A stretch of DNA of 64,000 nt from Streptomyces chattanoogensis (GTDB taxonomy: Bacteria > Actinomycetota > Actinomycetes > Streptomycetales > Streptomycetaceae): NCBI RefSeq assembly GCF_001294335.1, contig NZ_LGKG01000002.1, positions 128,548 through 192,547 on the forward strand, given 5' to 3'. Under the pieces are notes generated by a model that did no database searches, was not told where the DNA came from, and was given only the letters and a program-made list of their open reading frames with translations. Every line of letters starts with the position of its first letter. Position 1 is the stretch's first letter. Positions 7,997 through 17,262 of the stretch are shown here, piece by piece. The translations under genes were made by a program, and so were the position numbers.

Positions 7997-9277
7997 GTGA
8001 ACGAGACCGGTCTGAAGTCGCTGCTCGAGCACCTTCCGGTGTCCTGGTGGGAGGCCGACCGTGAGCTTCGGGTGACCGACAGCGGGGGTGGCGCCTTCGA
8101 CGACACGGGCACCGCGCAGCGCTTCCTGGACACCGTGTGCCGCCGGCCGTCCGGACCGGCCGCCGCCGGACTCCGGCACTGGCAGGCGCGGTTCGACGGC
8201 CGGCTCTTCGATGTGCACTGGCCCGTCGGGGCGCCGCGGCAGGGCCGCCGACGCGGACTCGCCGTGGAGGTGGGCACCGGCCCGGCCGCCGACCGCCGTT
8301 ACGACGCGTTCGCCGACCTCGCCCCCGCCGCGGCCTTCATCCGGGACGCCGGCGGTCGCCACCTGTGGGCGAACCACGCCTACGCCCATCTGTACGGCAC
8401 CACACCGGAGCAGGTCATCGGCAAACACGTCGAGGAGGTCGACTCCCCCGTCGATGCGGCGCGGGTCCTCGCCCTCGACAAGGACGTGCTCACCCGCGGG
8501 AAGCCGGTGCGGCACACTCTCACCTATCACCGCCCGGACGGCAGCAGCGGGCAGGCGGCCGGTCATCGCTTCCCCGTGCAGGAGGGCACCGAGACCTGTG
8601 TGGCCGGCATCTACATCGACATCAGCGACTACACCCGCGCGCTCCACCAGCGCCGGGAGGCCGAGGAGAGCCTGTGCGCGCTGCGCGATCACAGCGGGCT
8701 GCCGTGCGCGCTGATCTCCGCGGGCGGCCGGATCCAGCAGGCGAGCGCGGCGGCCGCCGAACTGCTGGGGATCCGGCTGTCCGACCTGGTGGGCCGCCGG
8801 GCCGACAGCGTGCTGGCACCCGCCTCGGAATTAGCCGGTCTGTGGCGCGGCTGGCGCGATCTGATAGTCCGCCGCAGCCGGCGGATCCAGACCTCCGCCG
8901 TGCTCGTCGATGCGCACGGCCGGCAGCGCAGGGCCCGGCTGCACCTGACGACGGTGGGCCGGGGCGCGGCCCGCGCCACCAGCGTCTGGGCGGTCGTCAC
9001 CCACCAGGGCATCTCCCACGAACCCTACCCGGCCCTGACGGCCAGTCAGGAACGTATCCTCTCGCTCCTGGCGGTCGGCCGCAGCAACGCGGACATCGCC
9101 ACCTCGCTGCACCTCTCCCGTCAGACCGTTGACTACCACCTCAGCCGTCTCCGGGACCTCCTGGACGCTCCCAACAGGTGCGCGCTGGTAGCGCGCGCCT
9201 ACGCCCTCGGCATCCTCGTCCCGCAGTCCTGGCCCCCGCGTTCGGCGACCGCCGTCCGCTCGCCGAGAGCCACCTGA
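7997..9277 (+). CDS. PAS-domain LuxR-family transcriptional regulator
   Basis: A 426-residue regulator with sensor PAS-type regions and a C-terminal LuxR/GerE helix-turn-helix. The PAS fold is clear around AFADLAPAAAFIRDAGG and the stretch to GIYIDISDYT, and a second PAS-like region follows (ALISAGGRIQQASAAAAELL). The HTH begins at LTASQERILSLLAVGRSN and includes LHLSRQTVDYHLSRLRDLL. The GTG at 7997 is chosen because AGGGAGAGG lies 7-8 bases upstream; a longer in-frame extension to 7847 has no such site. It is divergent from the ATP-grasp operon and is its likely regulator. The signal sensed is not evident; no haem or flavin motif stands out. Confidence 0.85.
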   Translation: MNETGLKSLLEHLPVSWWEADRELRVTDSGGGAFDDTGTAQRFLDTVCRRPSGPAAAGLRHWQARFDGRLFDVHWPVGAPRQGRRRGLAVEVGTGPAADRRYDAFADLAPAAAFIRDAGGRHLWANHAYAHLYGTTPEQVIGKHVEEVDSPVDAARVLALDKDVLTRGKPVRHTLTYHRPDGSSGQAAGHRFPVQEGTETCVAGIYIDISDYTRALHQRREAEESLCALRDHSGLPCALISAGGRIQQASAAAAELLGIRLSDLVGRRADSVLAPASELAGLWRGWRDLIVRRSRRIQTSAVLVDAHGRQRRARLHLTTVGRGAARATSVWAVVTHQGISHEPYPALTASQERILSLLAVGRSNADIATSLHLSRQTVDYHLSRLRDLLDAPNRCALVARAYALGILVPQSWPPRSATAVRSPRAT

Positions 9278-9654
9278 CCGGCGGTCAGGTCGGCCGGTAC
9301 AAAGGGAGCCGGTACGGGCCGTATGTGTCATCGGGGCAACCCGGACCGGGGACCCGAGGGCCCATCACCCGAAACCGCATGCGTGAGCCTCTTGGTTGAT
9401 TTGCCAAGCATGTGCCCTTTGATGTACGCGATCGTCCTCGTGGATGCAGGATGCATGAGATGAGAGGGATGTTCGGTTGTCGGAGGCCGGAGGAGCGGGG
9501 GTGACAGCGCACCTTCTACTGGCCCGAACTCGGCAGGCAAGGTCAGGATCCGCGGCACGGTCACGCCCTCCCCCGCGCCCGCCCTCACCACCGGCGACGC
9601 GCAGGGGCAGCGTCCCTCCCCCTGTTTCCTGCTCACGAGGCGAGGTAAGGACCC
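9278..9654. other. Intergenic region, no gene recognised
   Basis: About 377 bp between the LuxR regulator and the methyltransferase. The middle (9390-9470) is less GC-rich than its surroundings and probably holds promoter elements. A short stem CTTGG/CCAAG around 9391-9408 could be a weak terminator for the regulator gene. No open frame here has family resemblance or the expected wobble-position bias. Confidence 0.4.
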
Positions 9655-10431
9655 ATGACGACACGCACCCAGGACGGCAGCGCCGGCGACGTGGACCACG
9701 CCGCCATCGGTTCCGGTTACCCCGCCCACCGGCGGCCCGACGCCCGCATCGCCCAGGTGATCGCCGAGGCGCTGGACGGCGCCCGTACGGTGCTCAACGT
9801 CGGTGCGGGTGCCGGGTCGTACGAAAGCGCCGCGCGGTCCGTGACGGCCGTCGAACCGTCCCGGTCCATGCGCGCGCAGCGCTCCTCCGGCCTCCCCCCG
9901 GCCGTTGACGCCGTCGCCGAGGACCTGCCCTTCGCCGACGGCGAGTTCGACGGCGCGATGACGCTCTTCAGCGTCCACCAGTGGAACGACGTGAAGGCGG
10001 GCCTGCGCGAGATGCGGCGCGTCACCCGCGGTCCCGTCGTCGCGTTGACCTGCGACCCGCGGCTGGTATGCGACTTCTGGCTGTACGGGTACGCACCCGA
10101 GGTCCTCGACACCGAGGCCCGCCGCTACCCACCCGTCGAGGACATGGCCTCGGCTCTGGGCGAAAACGTCACCGTCCGGACCGTACCGATCCCCCTGAAC
10201 TGCACCGACGGCTTCAACGAGGCGTACTACGGGCGCCCCGAGATGCTGCTCGACCCGGCCGCCCGGCAGGCCTGCTCGGCATGGAGTTTCGTCGACGACG
10301 GCGCCCGTGAACGCTTCGACCGGAACCTGCGCGACGACCTCGCCTCCGGTGCCTGGGATGAGCGCTTCGGGCACCTGCGCACCCGGCCGGCCTATCAGGG
10401 CTCGCTCGTCATCGTGCGCGCGACCCTGTGA
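9655..10431 (+). CDS. SAM-dependent methyltransferase (class I, type 11)
   Basis: A 258-residue class I methyltransferase. SAM-binding motif I is VLNVGAGAGSYE at about 43-54, followed by the acidic end of strand 2 (TAVEPS) and the motif AEDLPFADGEFDGAMTLFSVHQW, typical of UbiE/type 11 enzymes. The start ATG has AGGTAAGGA just upstream. It stands alone between a regulator and a decayed peptidase gene, so context does not identify the substrate. The C-terminal half (CTDGFNEAYYGRPEMLLDP) resembles the family of stand-alone actinobacterial methyltransferases of unknown acceptor. Confidence 0.85.
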   Translation: MTTRTQDGSAGDVDHAAIGSGYPAHRRPDARIAQVIAEALDGARTVLNVGAGAGSYESAARSVTAVEPSRSMRAQRSSGLPPAVDAVAEDLPFADGEFDGAMTLFSVHQWNDVKAGLREMRRVTRGPVVALTCDPRLVCDFWLYGYAPEVLDTEARRYPPVEDMASALGENVTVRTVPIPLNCTDGFNEAYYGRPEMLLDPAARQACSAWSFVDDGARERFDRNLRDDLASGAWDERFGHLRTRPAYQGSLVIVRATL

Positions 10432-10511
10432 CGAGACACCGTAACGAGCCCCCGTAACAACGAGACACCGCAACGAGGAAGAAGGACAGCACCATCGCAG
10501 TACCCGACCGC

Positions 10512-10972
10512 ATGGACGAGCAGTTGCGCGCCCTTGGTCTGGTGGAGGCCCGGCGCAGGGCCGCTGCTTCGAGGAGTACGAGGCGGACTTCGGCCACACC
10601 TTCGTCTTCGGTGAGGACCCCGCCAAGCACCGGCTCCGCCATGATCTGCCGTTGGTCTTCGCGGCCGGGCGGGAGGCGTTCCGCGCCGATCCGGACATCA
10701 CCGGCGGACGGCTCCACGCCGAGGTGCAGGCGCTCGCCGCCAAGGCGGGCTGGACCCTCGGGGGCTGGCACGCAGGCCACCTGGTGGGCGAGTTCCCGCA
10801 CGAGACGATCGACGGCACCCTGGTCGAGTCGTACATCACCCCGGACAACGACCACCCGATCCGCCGCACCGACCGGGCCGGCTGGCGCTGCCACTGGATC
10901 CTGGAAATTCACCTGACCGACGAGCAGAACGGGTTCGGCGGTTTCTACGAGCAGCTGCTGGACCTGGCGTGA
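10512..10972 (+). pseudogene. M24-family peptidase, internally deleted and frameshifted
   Basis: Remnant of an Xaa-Pro aminopeptidase-type (M24) gene. Its first 17 codons from ATG 10512 (MDEQLRALGLVEARRRA) look like the normal N-terminus of actinobacterial M24 proteins. The frame then changes near 10560, and the sequence continues in another frame from FEEYEADFGHTF through GGWHAGHLVGEFPH to the usual C-terminus FGGFYEQLLDLA at 10972. About 70-80 residues that should lie between these parts are missing. The GHLVGEFPHE and LEIHL motifs with their His and Glu ligands remain, but the central segment and reading frame are lost, so no functional enzyme is expected. A purine-rich AGGAAGAAGGA leader is still in front. 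A sequence error could explain the shift but not the deletion. Confidence 0.75.
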
Positions 10973-11014
10973 CGCCGCCCGGAGCCGGCGGCCGCGCGCG
11001 CCAGGCCGCGTCGT

Positions 11015-12214
11015 TCATCCCTCCAGCGGGACCAACGGCGCCGGGCTGCCGTCCGCCCAGCCGTCGGTGATCACGGCGAGGGCGTCGCCGAGGGCCGCCC
11101 CGTGGAGGAAGGCCGCACGGTGCCCGCCGACGACCCGGGCGCTGGAGCCGTCCCAGGCAACCGGCACCAGCCGCGTGAGCCCGGCAACCGGCTGGACGTC
11201 ACCGCTGACCGGGGCCTGCGGCAGGTGCGGGAGGGTCCGGCCGGACAACCCGGCGATCAGTGGGGCGAGGAGGGTGTGGGCGGCAACGAGGGCCGCGTAC
11301 GGATTCCCCGGCAGTCCCACCAGCCATCGTCCGGCGCCGAGTCCGGCCATCAGCTGAGGGTGTCCGGGCCGGCAGGCCACGGTGTCGACGACCATCCGGG
11401 CGCCCGGCGTGGCACAGCAGCCGCGCAGTTGGTCGGTGGCGCCGACGGAGGTGGACCCCGTGACGACGATGATCTCGCAGTCGCTCACGGCGTTCACCGT
11501 CCGGGCCAGGAGCCCGGCCGGACGGTCGGACACATACTCCACCGCGACGGTCTCGCCGCCGAAGGCGGCGACCAGTGGCGGCAGCAGCGGGCCCAGGGCG
11601 TCCCGGATCCGCCCCGGGCCAGGACGGCCCCTGCGCTCCAGTTCGTCCCCGGTGACCAGGACGGTGACCCGGGGCCGGGGCCGTACGTGCAGCGTGTCGT
11701 AGCCGCAGGCCGCGGCCAGCCCGAGCTGCGCGGGGCCGACCCGGGTACCGGCCGGGACCAGGACGGCCCCCGCCGGGGCGTCCTCACCCGCACGCCGGAT
11801 GTGCCTGCCCGGCAACGGCGTGCGGCCCGAGACCCGGCCGCCGCTCAGCGCCGCCCGTTCCAGCGGCAGCACCGCGCGGGCGTCGGCCGGGACCGGGGCC
11901 CCGGTCGAGATCTCCACCGCCTCCCCCGCCGCGAGGGACCCGTCCCAGACCGCGCCGGCCCTGACGGCCCCTCGGATGCGCCACGGCCCGGCGCCCGCCA
12001 CCGCATAGCCGTCCATGGCGGCGGTGTCGAAAGCGGGCAGCGGATCGCGGGTTCTCAGGGCATCCGCCAGCGTCGTCCCGGCTGCCGCAGCCAGCGGCAG
12101 TGCGCGGGCCCCCAAGGGCAGCGGCGCCGCATGGGCGAGCTCCCGGGCCCGCTCCCAGGACGGCCCCTGGGCGGCTGCGGTGCAGGCGGTGGCGGCATCG
12201 GATGTCAGAAGCAT
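11015..12214 (-). CDS. moeA: Molybdopterin molybdenumtransferase MoeA
   Basis: A 399-residue MoeA, which inserts molybdenum into adenylated molybdopterin in the cytoplasm. Family motifs are present in order: PAFDTAAMDGYAV near residue 60, TGAPVPADARAVLPLE near 105-120, a MoCF-binding stretch VTGSTSVGATDQL near 255, and LVGLPGNPYAAL near 305. The protein is shorter than Escherichia coli MoeA but has the expected domains. No other molybdenum cofactor gene is adjacent, so it may be a second copy. It is convergent with the decayed M24 gene upstream in coordinates. The start has no strong ribosome binding site, so the exact N-terminus is uncertain. Confidence 0.9.
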   Translation of the reverse strand: MLLTSDAATACTAAAQGPSWERARELAHAAPLPLGARALPLAAAAGTTLADALRTRDPLPAFDTAAMDGYAVAGAGPWRIRGAVRAGAVWDGSLAAGEAVEISTGAPVPADARAVLPLERAALSGGRVSGRTPLPGRHIRRAGEDAPAGAVLVPAGTRVGPAQLGLAAACGYDTLHVRPRPRVTVLVTGDELERRGRPGPGRIRDALGPLLPPLVAAFGGETVAVEYVSDRPAGLLARTVNAVSDCEIIVVTGSTSVGATDQLRGCCATPGARMVVDTVACRPGHPQLMAGLGAGRWLVGLPGNPYAALVAAHTLLAPLIAGLSGRTLPHLPQAPVSGDVQPVAGLTRLVPVAWDGSSARVVGGHRAAFLHGAALGDALAVITDGWADGSPAPLVPLEG

Positions 12215-12385
12215 GGCGCCAGCTTGGCGCCCGGACTTTTCCGGGTCTTGCGGAGCCGATTTCCGTTGTGCGCCGACCTGCTCACGCAGCCCGCCGGGTG
12301 TCTGTGATGCCTGCCGCCCGTACGCCGGTGGCGGCAGCGCCGTGCGCGCTGCCGCCGTCCTCTCCGGTGTGGACCGCTGACGCCG

Positions 12386-14026
12386 CTACAGCTCCAGCCA
12401 CACCGCGGTGTCCGGCGCCAGTCGGCCGTCCTCGACGGGCCCGCTCGCCAGCAGCACCGCATCGTGCTCGGGCAGCCGGTACGGGTCGGCCGAGAGGTTG
12501 ACGATGCAGGCGAAGCCCGGCTCGCGGGTGAAGGCGAGGACTCCGGCGGGGGCGTCGAGCCAGGTGAGGCTGCCGTCGCCGAGCGCCTGGTGGTCGCGGC
12601 GCAGCCCCAGGGCGCGGCGGTAGAGCTCCAGCATGGATGTCTGGTCGCCGGTCTGGGCCTCGACGCTGAATGCGCTCCAGTCCGTGGGCTGGGGCAGCCA
12701 GGGCGCGCCGGCGGCGTCGTCGGGGCTGAAGCCGTACGGGGCCTGCTGCCCGGACCACGGGATGGGCACGCGGCAGCCGTCGCGTCCGGGGTCGGTGTGC
12801 CCGGAGCGTTCCCAGATGGGGTCCTGCAGCACCGCTTCGGGCAGATCCTCGACCTCCGGCAGTCCGAGTTCCTCGCCCTGGTAGATGTAGGCGCCGCCGG
12901 GCAGGGCGAGCATCAGCAGGGCCGCGGCGCGGGCCCGCCGGGTGCCGAGTGCGAGGTCGAGCGGGCCTTCGGGCCGGTAGGGCTGGTTGGGCAGCCACTT
13001 CCTGACGGTCTTGCGGCCGAAGCGGCTGGGGTGGCGTACCACGTCGTGGTTGGAGAGCACCCAGGTGGCGGGGGCGCCGACGGAACCGAGGTTGGCGAGC
13101 GAGCTGTCGATGGTCTCGCGCAGCGCCGCGGCCTCCCAACTGGTCATCAGGAACTCGAAGTTGAAGGCGGTGTGCAGGCCGTCCCGGCGTACGTACGCGG
13201 CGAGCCGCTCGGGGCTGTCGGCCCAGGCTTCGGCTACGAACGACCGGTCGCCGGGGAACTCGTCGGCCACCTTGCGCCATTCCCGGTAGATCTCGTGCAC
13301 CTCGTCACGGTCCCAGTGCGGGTGGTCGATGCTGCCCGCGAGCGGCGGCGCGGAGGGGTCCCTGCGGGGCGGCAGGTCGGGCAGGTCGGGGTGCTTGACC
13401 AGGCCGTGCGCCACATCGATACGGAATCCGTCCACACCGCGGCCGAACCAGAACCGCAGGACGTCCTTGAACTCCGCGAGCACGTCCGGGTGCTCCCAGT
13501 TGAGGTCCGGCTGCTCGGGGGCGAACAGATGCAGATACCACTGCCCGTCGGGCAGCCGGGTCCAGGCCGGGCCGCCGAAGCAGGACTGCCAGTCGTTGGG
13601 CGGTTCGGCGCCGTCCGGGCCGCGGCCCTCCCGGAAGACATAGCGCTCCCGCTCCGGGCTGCCGGGCCCGGCAGACAGCGCTGCCTGGAACCATATGTGC
13701 CGGTCGGAGGTGTGGTTGGGGACGATGTCGGGGATGACGCGGATACCGTGCCGGTGCGCCTCGTCGATCAGCGCCTCGGCCTCGGCCACGCTCCCGAACA
13801 GCGGGTCGATCTCCCGGAAGTCCGCCACGTCATAACCGTGGTCGGCCATCGGCGACTTGTACCAGGGGTTGATCCAGATGGCGTCCACGCCGAGCGACTT
13901 GAGGTACGGCAGGCGGGAGCGGATGCCGGCGATGTCGCCGACCCCGTCGCCGTTGCCGTCGGCGAAGCTGCGGATGTAGACCTGGTAGATGACGGCGCTG
14001 CGCCACCACGGTGCGGTGTTGGGCAT
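12386..14026 (-). CDS. GH13 alpha-glucosidase / oligo-1,6-glucosidase-like enzyme
   Basis: A 546-residue cytoplasmic glycoside hydrolase of family 13. It starts like alpha-glucosidases (WWRSAVIYQVYIRSFADGNGDG) and has all four conserved regions: DIVPNH at about 100, DGFRIDVAH with nucleophile D204, FVAEAW with acid/base E266, and SNHD with D328. There is no signal peptide, so it acts on imported oligosaccharides. ATG 14026 has AAGGAG nine bases upstream. It is the last gene of the operon SBP-permease-permease-GH13, which fits hydrolysis of a maltose-, trehalose- or isomaltose-type sugar taken up by the transporter. The exact linkage specificity cannot be read with certainty; the layout resembles the Streptomyces malEFG/aglA and aglEFG loci. 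Confidence 0.9.
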   Translation of the reverse strand: MPNTAPWWRSAVIYQVYIRSFADGNGDGVGDIAGIRSRLPYLKSLGVDAIWINPWYKSPMADHGYDVADFREIDPLFGSVAEAEALIDEAHRHGIRVIPDIVPNHTSDRHIWFQAALSAGPGSPERERYVFREGRGPDGAEPPNDWQSCFGGPAWTRLPDGQWYLHLFAPEQPDLNWEHPDVLAEFKDVLRFWFGRGVDGFRIDVAHGLVKHPDLPDLPPRRDPSAPPLAGSIDHPHWDRDEVHEIYREWRKVADEFPGDRSFVAEAWADSPERLAAYVRRDGLHTAFNFEFLMTSWEAAALRETIDSSLANLGSVGAPATWVLSNHDVVRHPSRFGRKTVRKWLPNQPYRPEGPLDLALGTRRARAAALLMLALPGGAYIYQGEELGLPEVEDLPEAVLQDPIWERSGHTDPGRDGCRVPIPWSGQQAPYGFSPDDAAGAPWLPQPTDWSAFSVEAQTGDQTSMLELYRRALGLRRDHQALGDGSLTWLDAPAGVLAFTREPGFACIVNLSADPYRLPEHDAVLLASGPVEDGRLAPDTAVWLEL

Positions 14027-14091
14027 GGCTGTGCCTACTCCTTGCGGAAAGGGGGTGTGCGGGAGGGAGGGGTGCGCGGTGAGCGGGGCGG

Positions 14092-14925
14092 CTACTTCGC
14101 CGCACCGGCGGTGAGGCCGGCGACGATCCGGCGCTGGAAGAGCAGCACCACGATCACTAGGGGGATGGTGACGAGGACGCCGGCCGCCATCTGGCTGCCG
14201 AACGGCGTCTCGAACTGGGTGGCCCCGGAGAACTTGGAGATCGCCACGGGTGCGGTCTGCATCTCCGCCTTGTTCGTCATCGACAGGGCGATCAGGAACT
14301 CGTTCCAGGCCGCGATGAACGTGATGATCGCGGTGGTGAACATGCCGGGCGCGGCCAGCGGGATGATGACCTTGCGGAAGGCCTGGCCGCGGGTGCAGCC
14401 GTCGACCATGGCGGCGTGTTCCAGCTCCCGGGGCATCTGCCGGAAGAAGGCGGTGAGGTTCCAGACCGCGAGCGGCAGGGTGAAGGACATGCTGGGCACG
14501 ATCATTGCCTGGTAGGTGTTGATCCAGCCCATGTCGACGAACATCTTGAGCAGCGGGACCATGATCGAGACCACCGGGAACATGGAGGTGGCGATGATCA
14601 GGGTGAGGACGAGGCGCTTGAGCCGGAATTCCAGCCGCGCCATCGCATAGGCGGTGAAGGTGGCCAGGATCAGCGCCAGGACGGTGGTGATACCGGCCAC
14701 GACGACGCTGTTGAGCAGCGCGCGGGTGAAGGACTGGGACGGGTCGAGGACCGCGAGGTAGTTCTCGAACGAGATCCGGGTGGGGAAGGGTGAGTTGTCG
14801 AAGATGTCGGACGTACGCCGGAGGCTGGAGACCAGCATCCAGTAGAACGGTGCGAGGCAGTAGGCGACGACCGCGGCGACTCCCGCGTACAGCAGCCACT
14901 TGCGCAAGGCCGGCGAGAGGGTCAT
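14092..14925 (-). CDS. Sugar ABC transporter permease (MalG type)
   Basis: A 277-residue inner-membrane permease with six hydrophobic segments. The EAA loop that contacts the ATPase is visible as EHAAMVDGCTRGQAFRKVII followed by PLAAPG. ATG 14925 overlaps the stop of the preceding permease gene as ATGA, which decides this start over an in-frame one 33 bases earlier. It pairs with the MalF-type permease to form the channel of a CUT1-family importer. As usual in Streptomyces, no ATPase gene is in the operon; a shared MsiK-type ATPase encoded elsewhere is the likely partner, which is inference from the family. Confidence 0.9.
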   Translation of the reverse strand: MTLSPALRKWLLYAGVAAVVAYCLAPFYWMLVSSLRRTSDIFDNSPFPTRISFENYLAVLDPSQSFTRALLNSVVVAGITTVLALILATFTAYAMARLEFRLKRLVLTLIIATSMFPVVSIMVPLLKMFVDMGWINTYQAMIVPSMSFTLPLAVWNLTAFFRQMPRELEHAAMVDGCTRGQAFRKVIIPLAAPGMFTTAIITFIAAWNEFLIALSMTNKAEMQTAPVAISKFSGATQFETPFGSQMAAGVLVTIPLVIVVLLFQRRIVAGLTAGAAK

Positions 14926-15944
14926 GCCGCCACCTCCGTACGACGGCGCGGCAGCCACCTGCCGCGCTTGGGTCCTGCCTCGTCATCACCGACGACATTG
15001 GCGCCGAGCAGCCGGACGAAGGCGAGCGCGATCAGGAAGACATAGAGGAAAAGGATCACCGCGTAGGCCGCGGCCGGTCCGAACCGCACATTGGCGGCCT
15101 GGTCCTGGGCAAGCATGGACAGCGTCTCCACGGACGTCTTCTGCGCGCCGATGAGGATGTACGGCAGGTCGAACATGCGCAGCGCGTCGAGAGTCCGGAA
15201 GAGCACGGCCACCAGCAGTGCGGGCTTCACCAGCGGCAGGGTGATGTTCCAGAACTGGCGCAGCGGGCCCGCTCCGTCCATCCTGGCCGCCTCGTAGACC
15301 TCTTTGTTGATCACCTGGAGGCCGGCCAGTACCAGCAGGCCGATGAACGGCGCGGTCTTCCAGACATCGGCGATGATCACGGCGGCCTTGGCGTGGAACC
15401 CCTCGGTCGTCCACAGCACGTGCCGGCCGGTGAGGGCGTTGGCGATGCCGTCGCTGTTGAAGATCCAGCGCCACAGCAGGCCGGACACGGCAGTGGGGAT
15501 CGCCCAGGGCACCAGGATGCTGGCCCGGACCAGGGCCCGGCCCTGGAACGCGCGGTGCATGATCAGCGCCATCGCCACCCCGATCACGGTTTCCAGCGCG
15601 ACGGTGGTGAAGGTGAGGAAGGTGGTGTTCCAGAAGGCGTTCCAGAACCGGGCGCCCGCGTCACCGAAGATCGCGGTGTAGTTCTCCGCGCCGACGAATG
15701 GGTCGGTGTCCCGGACGAATCCGGTCTTGGGGTCGATGCCGGCGGTGCCGAACAGCGAGTCCTTGAGGGCCACGATCGTCGGGTAGAGAACGACGACGGT
15801 CAGCACCAGCAGCGTCGGGGAGATCAACAGGGCCGCGAGCCGTCCTGAACCGGCGGTCGCGCGGGGGCGTCGGCGCCGGGGCCGGGAAAGGCCGGGGGGC
15901 GCGGTCGCCATGCGGGGTGCGGGTGGGTTGTGCGTGGTCACCAT
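14922..15944 (-). CDS. Sugar ABC transporter permease (MalF type)
   Basis: A 340-residue permease with a basic, proline-rich N-terminus and about six membrane segments beginning at residue 37 (LLISPTLLVLTVVVLYP). The EAA loop is YEAARMDGAGPLRQFWNITL followed by PLVKP. It belongs to the CUT1 family of oligosaccharide importers and resembles trehalose/maltose-type permeases. It lies 13 bases after the stop of the solute-binding protein gene and overlaps the next permease, so the genes form one transcript. The LacI protein encoded divergently is the probable regulator. Confidence 0.9.
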   Translation of the reverse strand: MVTTHNPPAPRMATAPPGLSRPRRRRPRATAGSGRLAALLISPTLLVLTVVVLYPTIVALKDSLFGTAGIDPKTGFVRDTDPFVGAENYTAIFGDAGARFWNAFWNTTFLTFTTVALETVIGVAMALIMHRAFQGRALVRASILVPWAIPTAVSGLLWRWIFNSDGIANALTGRHVLWTTEGFHAKAAVIIADVWKTAPFIGLLVLAGLQVINKEVYEAARMDGAGPLRQFWNITLPLVKPALLVAVLFRTLDALRMFDLPYILIGAQKTSVETLSMLAQDQAANVRFGPAAAYAVILFLYVFLIALAFVRLLGANVVGDDEAGPKRGRWLPRRRTEVAA

Positions 15945-15957
15945 GGCCGTGCTCTCC

Positions 15958-17262
15958 TTACTCCGCCGCGGGCAGCTGAAGGGCCTTCTGGAGGTCCTTC
16001 AGGGCCTGCTCGCTGTTCTTGCTGCCGGTCATGGCGGCATACGCCTCCCGTTGGATCGCCGCGGTGACATCGCCGTACTGGTAGACCCGGGGGCGCGGCA
16101 CCGCGTGCAGGATCGACTTCTTGAGCGTCGGGAGGTACGGATACTTCTTGACGAGCGTCGGGTCCCGGTAGAGCGCCTTGTACGTCGGCGCGGCGGGCGC
16201 GTGGGCGAGCGTGAAGCGCTGGAGCTGCTCGCTGGAGAAGAACTTCATGAAGTCGATCGCCGTGGCCTTGTTCCCGGCCGAGGCCGACAGGGCCAGGTTG
16301 TGTCCGCCCAGGCTGGATGCGCCGGGCCCCTTGAGGCCGGGAAGCGGTGCGACCGCGAACCTGCCCGCGACCTTGCTGGAGCCGTCCTTCTTCGCCGCCA
16401 GGGCGTACATGTACGGCCACTGCCGTTCGAAGATCACCTTCCCGGCCTGGAAGACCCGTCGGCCGTCTTCCTCCTGGTAGGTCAGGGCATCCTTCGGGAT
16501 GATGCCGCTCCTGAAGGAGTGGACCAGGAAGTCCAGTCCGCGCTTCGCCTGGGGGGTGTCGACGTGCGGCGCGCCGACCGGGTCGGTGATGACACCGCCG
16601 GCGGAGTTCACGGCCTCGGCGAAGTTGACGGTCAGTCCCTCGTACTTCTGGAACTGCCCGACATAACAGCTCATGCCCTTGGCTTCGGGCAGCTTCCGTA
16701 CCTTGGCGCAGTCGGCCGTCATCTCGGCCCAGGTGGCCGGGGGCCGCTCGATGCCGGCCCGTTTCAGCAGATCGCTGCGGTAGTAGAGCATGCCGCCGTC
16801 CGAACTGGCCGGGACGGCGTACAGGCCGCCGCGGTACTTCCCGGTCTCCACGATCGGCCCGAGCATCCTGGCCAGCGGAAAACGGTCCTGCGGCAGCCGG
16901 TCGATCCAACGGTGCGCGGCAAACTCCGAGGTCCACACGGCATCGAGGGACAGCACCGTATAGGCATCGGACTTTGTCTGCGCGTTCTGGATCATCTGCT
17001 GACGCTGGGCGTCGGGGTCCGTGGGCAGCTGGATGAAGGTGACCTTCTCCGTCGGGTGCAGCTTGTTCCAGCGGTCGAGCACCGGCTGGACGGAGCCGGT
17101 GGCGTCCTTGCCGGCCACGTAGGTGATGGGGCCGCGGCCCTCGAACGACGGCTTGCCTGCCGCCACGGTGCCGCCGGGCGCGCCGCAGGCGGCGAGGGCC
17201 GCGAGCCCTGCGAGCACCGCGCCGGCGCTCCGCAGCGCTCTGGTGGTTCTTGCTGTAGTCAT
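15958..17262 (-). CDS. Sugar ABC transporter solute-binding lipoprotein
   Basis: A 434-residue extracytoplasmic binding protein (family 1, maltose type). The signal peptide has a hydrophobic core and a lipobox ending LAALAACG with the modified Cys at about residue 26. The mature part contains family features such as VQPVLDRWNKLHP, YAVPASSDGGMLYYRSDLLK and the aromatic-rich region YMYALAAKKDG. It is the first gene of the operon, with AAGGGATGAG upstream of ATG 17262. The palindromic site 186 bases upstream of the start probably controls it. The ligand is likely an alpha-glucoside, inferred from the downstream GH13 enzyme. Confidence 0.9.
   Translation of the reverse strand: MTTARTTRALRSAGAVLAGLAALAACGAPGGTVAAGKPSFEGRGPITYVAGKDATGSVQPVLDRWNKLHPTEKVTFIQLPTDPDAQRQQMIQNAQTKSDAYTVLSLDAVWTSEFAAHRWIDRLPQDRFPLARMLGPIVETGKYRGGLYAVPASSDGGMLYYRSDLLKRAGIERPPATWAEMTADCAKVRKLPEAKGMSCYVGQFQKYEGLTVNFAEAVNSAGGVITDPVGAPHVDTPQAKRGLDFLVHSFRSGIIPKDALTYQEEDGRRVFQAGKVIFERQWPYMYALAAKKDGSSKVAGRFAVAPLPGLKGPGASSLGGHNLALSASAGNKATAIDFMKFFSSEQLQRFTLAHAPAAPTYKALYRDPTLVKKYPYLPTLKKSILHAVPRPRVYQYGDVTAAIQREAYAAMTGSKNSEQALKDLQKALQLPAAE

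Noticed and set aside
9328..10869. A 513-codon minus-strand frame over the methyltransferase and M24 remnant
   Set aside because: Antisense to a gene with clear SAM-binding motifs; composition is typical of a shadow frame.
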